DNA of 64,000 bases from Ralstonia condita (GTDB taxonomy: Bacteria > Pseudomonadota > Gammaproteobacteria > Burkholderiales > Burkholderiaceae), in NCBI RefSeq assembly GCF_958405655.1, contig NZ_CATYWO010000002.1, positions 868,001 to 932,000 of the forward strand, written 5' to 3'. Positions 52,778 through 61,636 of this stretch are shown here, one piece after another. Within the stretch, counting starts at the first letter, position 1. Every line of letters begins with the position of its first letter. The position numbers and the translations under genes were made by a program. Under the pieces are notes generated by a model. That model saw nothing but the letters and a program-made list of their open reading frames with translations, was not told where the DNA came from and made no database searches.

Positions 52778-52796
52778 TGTTGCATGGAATGCAACA
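52778..52796. promoter_or_regulatory. LysR-type dyad upstream of LysR (3)
   Basis: TGTTGCAT-GGA-ATGCAACA has perfect 8-bp arms and contains the T-N11-A spacing of LysR sites. It lies 13 bp from the LysR (3) start and about 150 bp from the divergent carrier gene. Confidence 0.65.
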
Positions 52797-52945
52797 TGTT
52801 CGCAGGCTGAAGCGCAACTTTCCACGCCTGCTTTCACTGATACTCGCCTCCAACGTCGGTAGAGGGATGCGGGCATTCCCGAGCCGAACAAACCAAGCAA
52901 AACACAGAGCGGATCAACGCTCGAACGCATGGACGGAGGCGCACC

Positions 52946-54379
52946 ATGAACAATGCGAGCCAGCCTGTTGAAGGCATGGAGCAGACGCTCCAGGCATCCC
53001 ACGCGGCCAAGGGCAAAGACCCGATCAACCCCTACGTGCTGCTGTTCGGCATGCTGGTGGTGGCCACCCTCGCGACTTGGCTCGTGCCGGCGGGCGAGTT
53101 CTCCCGCACGGTCAGCAATGGCGTCAGCCTGGTTGTGCCCAACAGCCTGAAAGCCGTCCCGCAGCACGGCGTGATGCCCGGTGAGATGTTTGTCGCCCTG
53201 GCCAAGGGATTGGTGGATTCTGCGGCGATCATCTTTCTGATTTTGTTTACCGGCGGTGCGCTGGCCGTGCTGGAAGCGACGGGCGCGGTACGCAATGCGC
53301 TTGGCATGGTGGCGCGCGGAGACGGCGCACGCGCGCACATCACCGTCATCGTCATTTGCGTGGTCTTCTCGCTGCTGGGCACGCTGGGCGTGGTGACGAA
53401 TTCGGTGGTGGCGTTCGTCCCGCTCGGGCTGCTGCTCGCGGAGTCGATGGGCCTGTCGAAAGAGATGGGTGCGGGGCTGATCTATCTGGGCACGTATGCG
53501 GGTTTCAACACCGGCATCCTGAACCCGGTGACGACCGGCTTGACGCAGCGCCTGGCCGGCCTGCCGATGTTCTCCGGCATGGGGTTCCGGGTGTGCATCT
53601 ACATTGCGTTCCTGATCGTCACCATTGTGTTTTTCATCATCCGCGTGCGCGCCTATCAATCGCAATCGCGTGGTGCTGCGCAATCCATGGCAGGCGTGCA
53701 GCCTTCGCCCATGCAACAAGGCGCACGGTTGGATGTGCGGCAGGGGGTGGTGGTCGGCATCGTGGTCGTCTGCCTGGCGGTCTTTGTCTACGGCTCGTCA
53801 ACGCTGCACTGGGCGGAGAAGGAGATGGTGGCCATGTTCCTCATCATGGCCATCGCCGCAGGTGCCGTGAGCGGCATCCGGCCCGGCAGGATCGCGGATA
53901 CGTTCCTGCAGGGCTGCAGCGGCCTCGTCAAGGGGGCGCTGGTGGTGGGGCTGGCACGGGCCATCTCGATCGTGCTGAGCCACGGCAAGATCCTCGACAC
54001 GATCGTCAACATGCTCGCCGGCTTACTGGCGCCGCTGGATTCCACCCTGGCCGCGATTGCCATGTTCTTGAGCGCCGCGCTGATGCACGTCGGCATCTCG
54101 TCCGGCTCGGGCGAATCGGCTGTGCTGATCCCGATCTTCGCGCCGCTGGGCGACACGCTGCACCTGACCCGGCAGGTCACGGTGCAGGCGGTACTGCTCG
54201 GCGAGGGCTTCATGAACTGCTTCAACCCCACGTCCGGTGTGTTGATGGCCGTGCTGGCAACGTCGGGCATTCCGTACCTCAAGTGGGTGCGTTTTGTCGC
54301 GCCGCTCTTGGCTGCGTGGTTTGTCATCTGCATCGTCGCCATTGCAGCGGGCGTCGCCATGCATCTGGGCCCCTTCTAG
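52946..54379 (+). CDS. YfcC/DcuC-like membrane carrier
   Basis: The transporter is 477 residues with about 12 membrane segments. It matches the YfcC family, with INPYVLLFGMLVVATLATWL near the N-terminus, LVPAGEFSR, a duplicated core including YLGTYAGFNTGILNPVTTGL, and GEGFMNCFNPTSGVLMAVL in the second half. Such carriers are linked to basic amino acids, dipeptides or C4-dicarboxylates. The following M20 amidohydrolase (42 bp downstream) suggests uptake of an N-acyl amino acid or small peptide. Confidence 0.85.
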   Translation: MNNASQPVEGMEQTLQASHAAKGKDPINPYVLLFGMLVVATLATWLVPAGEFSRTVSNGVSLVVPNSLKAVPQHGVMPGEMFVALAKGLVDSAAIIFLILFTGGALAVLEATGAVRNALGMVARGDGARAHITVIVICVVFSLLGTLGVVTNSVVAFVPLGLLLAESMGLSKEMGAGLIYLGTYAGFNTGILNPVTTGLTQRLAGLPMFSGMGFRVCIYIAFLIVTIVFFIIRVRAYQSQSRGAAQSMAGVQPSPMQQGARLDVRQGVVVGIVVVCLAVFVYGSSTLHWAEKEMVAMFLIMAIAAGAVSGIRPGRIADTFLQGCSGLVKGALVVGLARAISIVLSHGKILDTIVNMLAGLLAPLDSTLAAIAMFLSAALMHVGISSGSGESAVLIPIFAPLGDTLHLTRQVTVQAVLLGEGFMNCFNPTSGVLMAVLATSGIPYLKWVRFVAPLLAAWFVICIVAIAAGVAMHLGPF

Positions 54380-54420
54380 TGTGTCCGCCGTTTCCGTTTC
54401 CGTTTCCGCTTGACTCGAAC

Positions 54421-55611
54421 ATGCTTCTGCCCAACCTCAGTGCCATCGCCGACCTGCAGCCGTTTGCAGAAGACATGCGGCAGCTTCGCTACACGCTGCA
54501 CTGCTGCCCGGAACTGGCCTTCGAAGAAGTGCGGACCGCCGAGCTTGTGGCGGCCCGGCTGGCGGCGTACGGCTATTCGGTCACGACGGGCATTGCCGGC
54601 ACGGGCGTGGTCGGCACGCTGCGCCTCGGCACGAGCGATCGTAGCGTCGGCATCCGCGCCGACATGGATGCGCTGCCCATTGAAGAGCGCAACACGTTCG
54701 GCCACAAGAGCCGCTATTCGGGCCGCATGCATGCGTGCGGACACGACGGCCATACCGCCATGCTGCTCGGCGCGGCCCGGCACCTGGCGCAACGCCAGCG
54801 CTTTGACGGCACCCTGCATCTGATTTTTCAGCCGGCGGAGGAGCGCGGCTTTGACAGCGGCGCCAAGCGCATGGTCGAGCAAGGGTTGTTTGCCCGGTTC
54901 CCCTGTGATGCCGTGTTTGCCCTGCACAACCATCCGGGCGCGCCGGCGGGCACGTTCATGTTCCGCAAGGGCAACTTCATGGCGGCGGGCGACCGCGTCC
55001 ACATCAAGATCGTGGGCAAGGGCGGCCACGCTGCCCGCCCGCATCTGGCCAACGACCCGATCGTCGCGGCCAGCAGCATCGTGATGGGTTTGCAGACCAT
55101 CGTGTCGCGCAATGTCGACCCCGGCCAATCCGCCGTCGTGACGGTCGGAAAGTTCGCGGGCGGCACCGCACCCAACGTGATCCCGGGCGAGGTTGAGTTG
55201 AGCATCAGCGTTCGATCGTTTGATCCGGGTATCCGGCAGATGCTCAAGGAGCGGATCACCCGCCTCGTGCACGCCCAGGCAGAGAGCTTTGGCGCGACGG
55301 CTGTCATCGACTACATGGAGGGCTACCCTGTGGTGCGCAACACCGATGCCGAAACCGCGCTTGCGATCGAGGTCGCGAAGGAACTGGTTGGGGAAGACCG
55401 GGTGGAAGCGCAGATGGCGCCATTGATGGGCAGCGAAGACTTCGCCTACATGCTGCAGGAGCGCCCCGGCACATTCCTGCGGATCGGCAACGGCCTCACC
55501 GACGGGGGCAAGACCTTGCACAGCGCGACGTACGATTTCAACGACGAGAACCTGGTCGTTGGCGCTGCGTTCTGGGCCAGGCTGGTGGAGCGCTACCTGC
55601 CGCTCCAGTAA
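54421..55611 (+). CDS. M20-family amidohydrolase (hippurate hydrolase type)
   Basis: The enzyme hydrolyses N-acyl amino acids and is 396 residues. The metal-binding motifs are RADMDALPIEE, MHACGHDGHTAMLLGAA, the base in FQPAEERGFDSGAK, HNHPGAPAG, and a late histidine in LHSATYDFNDE. The lid/dimerization domain covers about 180-290, with VGKGGHAARPHLANDPI. It directly follows the YfcC carrier and is probably co-transcribed under LysR (3). The substrate may be a hippurate-like or acetyl-amino acid. Confidence 0.9.
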   Translation: MLLPNLSAIADLQPFAEDMRQLRYTLHCCPELAFEEVRTAELVAARLAAYGYSVTTGIAGTGVVGTLRLGTSDRSVGIRADMDALPIEERNTFGHKSRYSGRMHACGHDGHTAMLLGAARHLAQRQRFDGTLHLIFQPAEERGFDSGAKRMVEQGLFARFPCDAVFALHNHPGAPAGTFMFRKGNFMAAGDRVHIKIVGKGGHAARPHLANDPIVAASSIVMGLQTIVSRNVDPGQSAVVTVGKFAGGTAPNVIPGEVELSISVRSFDPGIRQMLKERITRLVHAQAESFGATAVIDYMEGYPVVRNTDAETALAIEVAKELVGEDRVEAQMAPLMGSEDFAYMLQERPGTFLRIGNGLTDGGKTLHSATYDFNDENLVVGAAFWARLVERYLPLQ

Positions 55612-55627
55612 GCACGGGCGCGTCGAA

Positions 55628-56422
55628 TCAGGCCCGCCACCGCGGCGGACGCTTCTCAAGAAACGCGTCGATCCCCTCGCCGGCATCGTCTTCCATCATG
55701 TTGCGCGCCATCACGTCGCCAGCGTAGGCATAGGCGTCGCCCAGCGGCATCTGCCGCTGCCGATAGAACATCGCCTTGCCGTAGCGGATGGCCGCGGGGC
55801 TCTTTGCCACGATGTCCGCCACCTTGCGCGCCACGGCGTCGTCGAGTGCCGCGTCGGGTACGGCTTCGTTGACGAGGCCCCAGTCCGCCGCCGTTGCCGC
55901 GTCGATGAAGCGCCCCGTGACCAGCATGTCGAAAGCCCGCTTGGCCGAAACGTTGCGCGACAACGCCACGGCAGGCGTCGAGCAGAAGAGGCCGACGTTG
56001 ATGCCCGAGACGGCAAACCGCGCGGTGTGGGACGCGATCGCCAGGTCGCAGCTCCCCACCAACTGGCAGCCAGCCGCCGTGGCGACGCCATGGACCCGCG
56101 CGATGACAGGCACCGGCAGTGCCTGGATGGCCTGCATGACCGTGCTGCAGCGGGCAAACAGCGCCTGGTAATACGCGAGTTGCGGCGTGCCGCGCATCTC
56201 CCGCAGGTCATGCCCGGCGCAGAACGCCTTGCCGGCCGCGGCCAGGACCACACAGCGTGCGTTGGCGTCGGCGGCAATATCGTCCAACGCGGCCTGCAGC
56301 GCGTCCAGCATCGCTTCGGACAGCGCGTTGAATTGCAGCGGGCGGTTCAGCGTAAGGGTGACGACGCCGTCGCGTGTGTCGTACAGCACGAGCGGGTCGG
56401 TTGTCGTGGGGTGGCGTTGCAT
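55628..56422 (-). CDS. Enoyl-CoA hydratase/isomerase family protein
   Basis: The crotonase-fold enzyme is 264 residues from ATG 56422, with GGAG five bases upstream. The oxyanion hole is in AGKAFCAGHDLREM and VHGVATAAGCQLVGSCDLAI. The usual catalytic Glu pair of enoyl-CoA hydratase is not obvious in the second motif, so it could be an isomerase, hydrolase or other member. It is convergent with the amidohydrolase and divergent from ilvE, and its pathway is not clear from neighbours. Confidence 0.86.
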   Translation of the reverse strand: MQRHPTTTDPLVLYDTRDGVVTLTLNRPLQFNALSEAMLDALQAALDDIAADANARCVVLAAAGKAFCAGHDLREMRGTPQLAYYQALFARCSTVMQAIQALPVPVIARVHGVATAAGCQLVGSCDLAIASHTARFAVSGINVGLFCSTPAVALSRNVSAKRAFDMLVTGRFIDAATAADWGLVNEAVPDAALDDAVARKVADIVAKSPAAIRYGKAMFYRQRQMPLGDAYAYAGDVMARNMMEDDAGEGIDAFLEKRPPRWRA

Positions 56423-56805
56423 GCGGTCTCCGCGCTGGCGGTGAGATTGGGCCGGAATCGACCCCCGATGGCAAATGTAGCCGAATCCGGCAGTCTGGTT
56501 GGACGACGCGCCCGCACCCAGACATCGGCAATGCGGTGTGGGCACGCCCGCTGGGTCTCGCACATCACGCTGTGGCCCGCTTGGCGGCCGGTGACTGGCT
56601 CTCCGCCGGCTTCCGATGCCGCCTCATTGGGGCTTGCCGTGCAGCGCGACGCGGCTGGCGCGAAGGTGCCGCGCCAGGGTCGATCCGGGCGCCCAGCGCG
56701 CCCAGGGGCCCCTGCGCGGGCGCATGCGTGACCACATTCTCGCGCTGTTGGCGCAAAATATCGGTCTTGGCGTCTTTGGCGCCTCTCGCACACCCTGGAG
56801 ATGGT

Positions 56806-57906
56806 ATGAACAACGTTGTCGCATCAGCCCTTTCGATCGAAAAGCGCCCGGACCCGGTATCGGCGGAGCAGCGCGCGCGTCTGCTGGAGAACCCCGCTTT
56901 CGGCCGCGTCTTTACGGACCACATGGCCACCATCCGCTACACCGAGGGCAAGGGCTGGCACGATGCGAAGATCGGTGCGCACGGCCCGATCCAGTGCGAT
57001 CCGTCCACACTGGTGCTGCACTACGCGCAGGAGATTTTCGAGGGCATGAAGGCTTACCGGCTGCCTGACGGCGGCGGGGCGCTGTTCCGCCCGCAGGCGA
57101 ATGCGCGCCGGTTCCAGAATTCCGCCAAGCGCCTGGCGATGCCGTCGCTGCCGGAAGACCTGTTCCTGCAGGCCGTGCGCGAACTGGTCAAGCTGGACCG
57201 CGATTGGATTCCGTCTGGCCAGGGCTCGTCGCTGTATCTGCGCCCGTTCATGATCGCCACCGAGGTGGTGCTGGGCGTGAAGCCGTCGGCGGAGTACCTG
57301 TTCTGCGTGATTGCCTGCCCGGTGGGCGCGTACTTCAAGGGCGGTGCATCGTCCGGCGTCACGATCTGGGTGTCCGACAACTACACGCGTGCGGCGCCCG
57401 GCGGCACGGGCGAGGCCAAGTGCGGCGGCAACTATGCGGCCAGCCTGGTCGCCCAGGCCGAAGCCACGCGCGAGGGCTGCGACCAGGTGGTCTTCCTCGA
57501 TGCGGTGGAGCGCAAGTGGATTGAAGAGCTCGGCGGCATGAACGTGTTCTTCGTCTTCGATGACGGCTCGCTGCAGACGCCGCCGCTCACGGGCACGATC
57601 CTGCCGGGCATCACACGCGATTCGCTCATCACCCTGGCGCGCGATATGGGCATGACCGTGCGCGAAGCACCGTATTCGATCGACCAGTGGCAATCCGATG
57701 CCCAAAGCGGTCGCCTGCGCGAGGCCTTTGCCTGTGGCACGGCGGCCGTGGTCACGCCCATCGGCAAGGTGAAGGGCCACAAGCACAACTTCACCATCGG
57801 CGATGGCGGGGCGGGCGAGATCACCACCAAGCTGAAGGCCGCCCTGGTCGATCTGCAGAATGGCCGGGCACCGGACCCGCACGGCTGGCTCGATCGCCTG
57901 TTCTGA
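56806..57906 (+). CDS. ilvE: Branched-chain amino acid aminotransferase
   Basis: The PLP enzyme makes or degrades Leu, Ile and Val. The protein is 366 residues and of the longer (group II, eukaryote-like) type. ATG 56806 follows GGAG five bases upstream. Motifs: LVLHYAQEIFEGMKAYRL, LYLRPFMIATE, the PLP region CGGNYAASLVAQ, and VVFLDAVERKWIEELGGMNV. The late ACGTAAVVTPIG contains the phosphate-binding loop. The alpha/beta hydrolase gene starts 8 bp after its stop. Confidence 0.92.
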   Translation: MNNVVASALSIEKRPDPVSAEQRARLLENPAFGRVFTDHMATIRYTEGKGWHDAKIGAHGPIQCDPSTLVLHYAQEIFEGMKAYRLPDGGGALFRPQANARRFQNSAKRLAMPSLPEDLFLQAVRELVKLDRDWIPSGQGSSLYLRPFMIATEVVLGVKPSAEYLFCVIACPVGAYFKGGASSGVTIWVSDNYTRAAPGGTGEAKCGGNYAASLVAQAEATREGCDQVVFLDAVERKWIEELGGMNVFFVFDDGSLQTPPLTGTILPGITRDSLITLARDMGMTVREAPYSIDQWQSDAQSGRLREAFACGTAAVVTPIGKVKGHKHNFTIGDGGAGEITTKLKAALVDLQNGRAPDPHGWLDRLF

Positions 57907-57913
57907 GCCCGGG

Positions 57914-58717
57914 ATGACGGCGTCGCTCTCGCTCGACGCTGCCGAGGTGTGGATCACCACGCCCGGTGGCCGTCTTCATGCCAGGCAGTGGGGAAGTGCC
58001 GCCGCCGACGCGGCGCGCGCACCCATCGTGCTGCTGCACGATTCGCTCGGCTGCGTCGCGTTGTGGCGCGAGTTTCCGCTGCGCCTCGCCCAAGCGACGG
58101 GGCGCAGGGTCATTGCCTACGACCGGCTCGGGTTTGGCAAGTCTGATCCGTATCCGGGCGCACTTGCGCCTGGCTTCATCCAGCAGGAAGCACACGGCGC
58201 GTTTGCCGCGCTTGTCGAGCAGCTTGAGGTGGGGCGCTTCGTTGTCCTCGGCCACAGCGTGGGCGGCGGGATGGCGGTGTCGATTGCCGCCGCGTACCCC
58301 GACCGCTGCGTCGGCCTGATCACCGAGTCGGCCCAGGCGTTTGTGGAAGAGCGCACGCGCGCCGGCATTCGTGCGGCGCAGGCGCAGTTCGCGCAGCCCG
58401 GTCAGATGGGGCGGTTGGAGAAGTATCACGGCAGCAAGGCGCAGTGGGTGCTCGACGCCTGGGTCAATACATGGCTGTCGGCGGCGTTTGCGCAGTGGTG
58501 TCTTGACGATGCGTTGCTCGCGGTGCGCTGCCCCGTGCTGGCGATCCACGGCATGGAAGACGAGTATGGCTCGACCGCGCAACCCGAGCGCATCGTCACG
58601 CTGGCCGGTGCGCCCGCGACGCTCAAGCTGGTGCCCCGCTGCGGGCACGTGCCGCACCGCGAACAGCAGGACACCGTGCTGGATGCCGCGGGCATGTTCG
58701 TCGCTGCCTTGGGTTAA
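57914..58717 (+). CDS. Alpha/beta-fold hydrolase
   Basis: The product is 267 residues. The oxyanion region is VLLHDSLGCVALWREFP, and the nucleophile Ser lies in VVLGHSVGGGMAVS. The acid is probably the Asp in IHGMEDEYGS, and the His is in RCGHVPHRE. It begins 8 bp after ilvE, so the two are likely co-transcribed, but no shared pathway is evident. Esterase, thioesterase or C-C hydrolase activity are all possible. Confidence 0.85.
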   Translation: MTASLSLDAAEVWITTPGGRLHARQWGSAAADAARAPIVLLHDSLGCVALWREFPLRLAQATGRRVIAYDRLGFGKSDPYPGALAPGFIQQEAHGAFAALVEQLEVGRFVVLGHSVGGGMAVSIAAAYPDRCVGLITESAQAFVEERTRAGIRAAQAQFAQPGQMGRLEKYHGSKAQWVLDAWVNTWLSAAFAQWCLDDALLAVRCPVLAIHGMEDEYGSTAQPERIVTLAGAPATLKLVPRCGHVPHREQQDTVLDAAGMFVAALG

Positions 58718-58759
58718 CCCCGACATGCGCGGTGCCACGTCACTTTGCACCGCAACAAA

Positions 58760-58773
58760 AACGAACGCTCGTT
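58760..58773. promoter_or_regulatory. TetR-like near-palindrome upstream of alkB
   Basis: AACGAACGCTCGTT matches its own reverse complement at 12 of 14 positions, a shape common for TetR-family operators. It lies about 210 bp before alkB. No TetR gene occurs nearby, so the regulator would act in trans. Confidence 0.35.
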
Positions 58774-58980
58774 AGTAAATCGGCAGTTTCAAGCGCCCCC
58801 GTTTTCCCCGCCCGTGAGCGCCTTGCCACGGGCGTTCCTGTTTGGAAGCGCGCGCCTATTTTCGGGCATTGGACGCGGCGGCTTCCGGGGCTATAAAGCA
58901 GGCGTCGGGCACGATCCCGGCGGCGCACGCATGTGCGCATACAAGCCAAGCTACCCGGCGGGGCAAACAGGAGGAAGACA

Positions 58981-60144
58981 ATGGCAACACCCGGTATGGT
59001 CGCGTCCGTGGAATGGACTGACGGCAAGCGCTATCTGTGGATGCTCGGCGCGTTGACGATCACGCTGCCCGTCATCGCCGCCGTCTCGGCGCTCGCCACA
59101 GGCTGGCACCCGCTGTGGTGGGCGGGGCCCTTCATCGTGTTTACGATCATCCCGCTGCTGGACCTTCTCATTGGTGACGACCCGGACAACCCGCCCGAGG
59201 AAATCGTCCCGACGCTGGAAAAACAGCGCTACTACCGTCGCATTGTCTATCTGGCCACCACGGTGCTGTACGTGAGCTTTGCCGTGGCAATGTGGGTGCT
59301 TCGGACCTACGAGCTGACCTGGTACGACTACATTGCGTTTGCGTTTTCGGTGGGTGTGGTGACGGGCATTTCGATCAACACCGCGCACGAGCTTGGCCAC
59401 AAGACGGATGGCTTCGAGCGCTGGCTGGCAAAGATCACCTTGGCGCCCGTGGCTTACGGTCACTTTTTTGTGGAGCACAACCGCGGCCACCACGTGCGCG
59501 TGGCGACGCCGGCGGACCCGGCCAGCGCACGCTACGGCGAATCGTTCTGGGAGTTCCTGCCGCGCACTGCGGTGGGGAGCGTGAAGTCGGCATGGGCGCT
59601 GGAGAAGCGGCGCCTGGAGCAGCAGGGCCGTTCCGTCTGGTCATGGCGCAACGACGTGCTCAACGCATGGGCGATGACGGTGGTGCTGTGGGGCGTGTGC
59701 ATTGCCTTTGTCGGCATCAAGGCTGTTCCGTTCCTGCTCATCCAGGCCGTCTACGGCGCCTCGCTGCTGGAGGTGGTGAACTACCTTGAACACTACGGCC
59801 TGTGTCGCCAGAAGTTGCCCAGCGGCCGCTACGAGCGTTGCACGCCGCAGCATTCGTGGAACAGCAACCACGTGGTGACGAACCTGTTCCTGTATCAACT
59901 GCAGCGTCACGCCGATCACCACGCCAACCCGACGCGTTCGTTCCAGGCGCTGCGGCATTTCGAGAACTCGCCGCAACTGCCCGCCGGCTACGCCGCGATG
60001 ATCCTCATCGCCTATGTGCCGCCGCTGTGGTTCCGTGTGATGAACCCGCGCGTGGTCGCGCACTACAAGGGCGACATGTCGCTGGCCAACATCAAGCCGT
60101 CAATCCGCGACCAGGTGCTGGCCCAGTATCCGGCACGCGCCTGA
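58981..60144 (+). CDS. alkB: Alkane 1-monooxygenase AlkB
   Basis: AlkB is a membrane non-haem di-iron enzyme that hydroxylates the end carbon of n-alkanes. The protein is 387 residues with about six membrane segments. The histidine boxes are NTAHELGHK, EHNRGHHVRVATPADPASAR (region around 165-185), NYLEHYG and LQRHADHHANPTRSFQ, which give the full set of iron ligands. ATG 58981 has AGGAGG upstream. No rubredoxin or alkane-regulator gene lies next to it in the window, so electron partners must be encoded elsewhere. Confidence 0.94.
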   Translation: MATPGMVASVEWTDGKRYLWMLGALTITLPVIAAVSALATGWHPLWWAGPFIVFTIIPLLDLLIGDDPDNPPEEIVPTLEKQRYYRRIVYLATTVLYVSFAVAMWVLRTYELTWYDYIAFAFSVGVVTGISINTAHELGHKTDGFERWLAKITLAPVAYGHFFVEHNRGHHVRVATPADPASARYGESFWEFLPRTAVGSVKSAWALEKRRLEQQGRSVWSWRNDVLNAWAMTVVLWGVCIAFVGIKAVPFLLIQAVYGASLLEVVNYLEHYGLCRQKLPSGRYERCTPQHSWNSNHVVTNLFLYQLQRHADHHANPTRSFQALRHFENSPQLPAGYAAMILIAYVPPLWFRVMNPRVVAHYKGDMSLANIKPSIRDQVLAQYPARA

Positions 60145-60152
60145 CGCGGTGG

Positions 60153-60416
60153 CTACCGCCGGGCGACGAGGTATTGCACCCCTTGCGCGCCGTAGCGCTC
60201 GGCGTGCGGGGTGTGGGCGTCCAAGCGGAAGACGTCTCCGGGCAGGTAGGTGCGTTCGCCTTCGCCGGTGCGGATGCGGATTTCGCCTGCCAGGATCAGC
60301 GCTCTTGCCTCGAACGGGTGCGTGTGTTCGTCCATTTCGCCGGCCTCTCGGATGACGATGTGGAACTCGATAAAGCCTTCGGCTCTCAGGGCGCTGACAA
60401 ATGCGTCGCGGTGCAT
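60153..60416 (-). CDS. Small cupin protein
   Basis: The product is 87 residues from ATG 60416, preceded by AGGAG. It is a minimal cupin: GEMDEHTHPFEARALILAGE for metal motif 1 (His-x-His and Glu) and LPGDVFRLDAHTPHAERYG for motif 2. It is convergent with alkB, ending 8 bp from its stop, and divergent from the AraC gene at 60643. The function is unknown, perhaps a sensor or sugar/metal-binding protein. Confidence 0.82.
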   Translation of the reverse strand: MHRDAFVSALRAEGFIEFHIVIREAGEMDEHTHPFEARALILAGEIRIRTGEGERTYLPGDVFRLDAHTPHAERYGAQGVQYLVARR

Positions 60417-60642
60417 GGCGGGTCTCCTGGGTGGCCGCACGAAGGCTCCACCTTGATCGGCGTGCCTCGAAAGAAAAAGACGGCCCGAAGGCCGTCGGTC
60501 AAATCGGCTGGGGAGGCCGGGTACCACGCGTGGAAGTATCCGGCTATCGAGCACGGCGATCCAATTGATATTCTGAATGTTGGCGATAGGCGGGCAGCAG
60601 TGCGCAGAATGTCGGGGCAATGACCGCGCCAACTGTCCTGCC

Positions 60643-61530
60643 ATGAACACTGCCGTGTCGACATGTCTTCCTGACCCCGCACCCGTCAGCCTGCGATCCA
60701 GCGAGGGGCTGGGGTGGCAGGGCTTTGCCGCCACGTTGCTCGACATCCGCCCCGGCACGTACCGGGTGCCGGCGATGGAGCACCACCGGATCAGCGTGCA
60801 CGTGGGCGCGCCCGTGCGGGCGCATTGCGTGTGCGACGGCCGCCGCGACTCGCGCATTCAGGCGCACGGCGATGCCGATGTGATTCCCGCCGGACTGGCT
60901 GGCATGTGGACGGACGAATCCGCCTGCCGGATTCTCAGGATCGCCGTCAGCGACGCATTCGTGCGGAACATCGGCGAGCGCATCAGCAGCGGCGCGCAGA
61001 TCGCGCCGCGCCTGCACTGGCGCGACCCGCGCGTCCGCCATCTGGCGTTGGCCATCGGCGCGGAGCTGGAAGCGCAGGACACCTCCGACCCGCTGTACGC
61101 AGAAAGCCTGTGTACGGCGCTCGTCGTTCGCCTGTTGACCGATGGCCGTGACATTGTCGCCAACCCGCGCGCGCTGGCGCCCCGTGTCGCCGCGCGCGTG
61201 ATCGATTACATCGAAGCCCATCTCAGCCAGCGCCTTGCACTCGCCGATCTGGCAGCTGTGGCCGGCATGAGCGCGCCGCATTTCAAGGTGCTGTTCCGCG
61301 TGACGCTTGGCGTCCCGGTCCATCGATATGTTGTGCAGCGCCGCGTGGAGCGTGCCAGGATGCTGCTGCTCGAAGGCAGGCATAGCGCATCGCAGATCGC
61401 GCTGGACGTGGGTTTCGCACAGCAGAGCCACATGACGCAGTGGATGAAACGGCTGCTCGGGGTGACGCCGCGTGAAATCCTGCGTGCCGGCAGGGCTGCC
61501 GCCGCGTCGGCAGACACGCCCCGGCTGTAA
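60643..61530 (+). CDS. AraC-family transcriptional regulator
   Basis: The regulator is 295 residues from ATG 60643. The N-terminal 180 residues are a ligand-binding domain without strong family signature. The C-terminal AraC domain has helix-turn-helix units LALADLAAVAGMSAPHFKVL and HSASQIALDVGFAQQSHMTQ, with LGVTPREILR at the end. It is divergent from the small cupin and is followed by the NmrA-like gene, either of which may be regulated by it. Confidence 0.88.
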   Translation: MNTAVSTCLPDPAPVSLRSSEGLGWQGFAATLLDIRPGTYRVPAMEHHRISVHVGAPVRAHCVCDGRRDSRIQAHGDADVIPAGLAGMWTDESACRILRIAVSDAFVRNIGERISSGAQIAPRLHWRDPRVRHLALAIGAELEAQDTSDPLYAESLCTALVVRLLTDGRDIVANPRALAPRVAARVIDYIEAHLSQRLALADLAAVAGMSAPHFKVLFRVTLGVPVHRYVVQRRVERARMLLLEGRHSASQIALDVGFAQQSHMTQWMKRLLGVTPREILRAGRAAAASADTPRL

Positions 61531-61636
61531 CGCTGCGAGCGCCCACCCTCCGGATCTGCCAGATTCGTCTTTTCCTGCAAGTGCCGGGCGCTGCGGCGCC
61601 CTGAGCTCGCGTCTCACATCTGAGAGGAGCGCGAGC

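Noticed and set aside
52766..53719. Upstream extension of the LysR (3) frame.
   Set aside because: It overlaps the divergent carrier gene on the other strand; the TTG with GGAG gives the normal LysR length.
58810..58833. Terminator after the alpha/beta hydrolase (GCCCGTG/CACGGGC).
   Set aside because: The hairpin exists, but the following bases are not T-rich enough.
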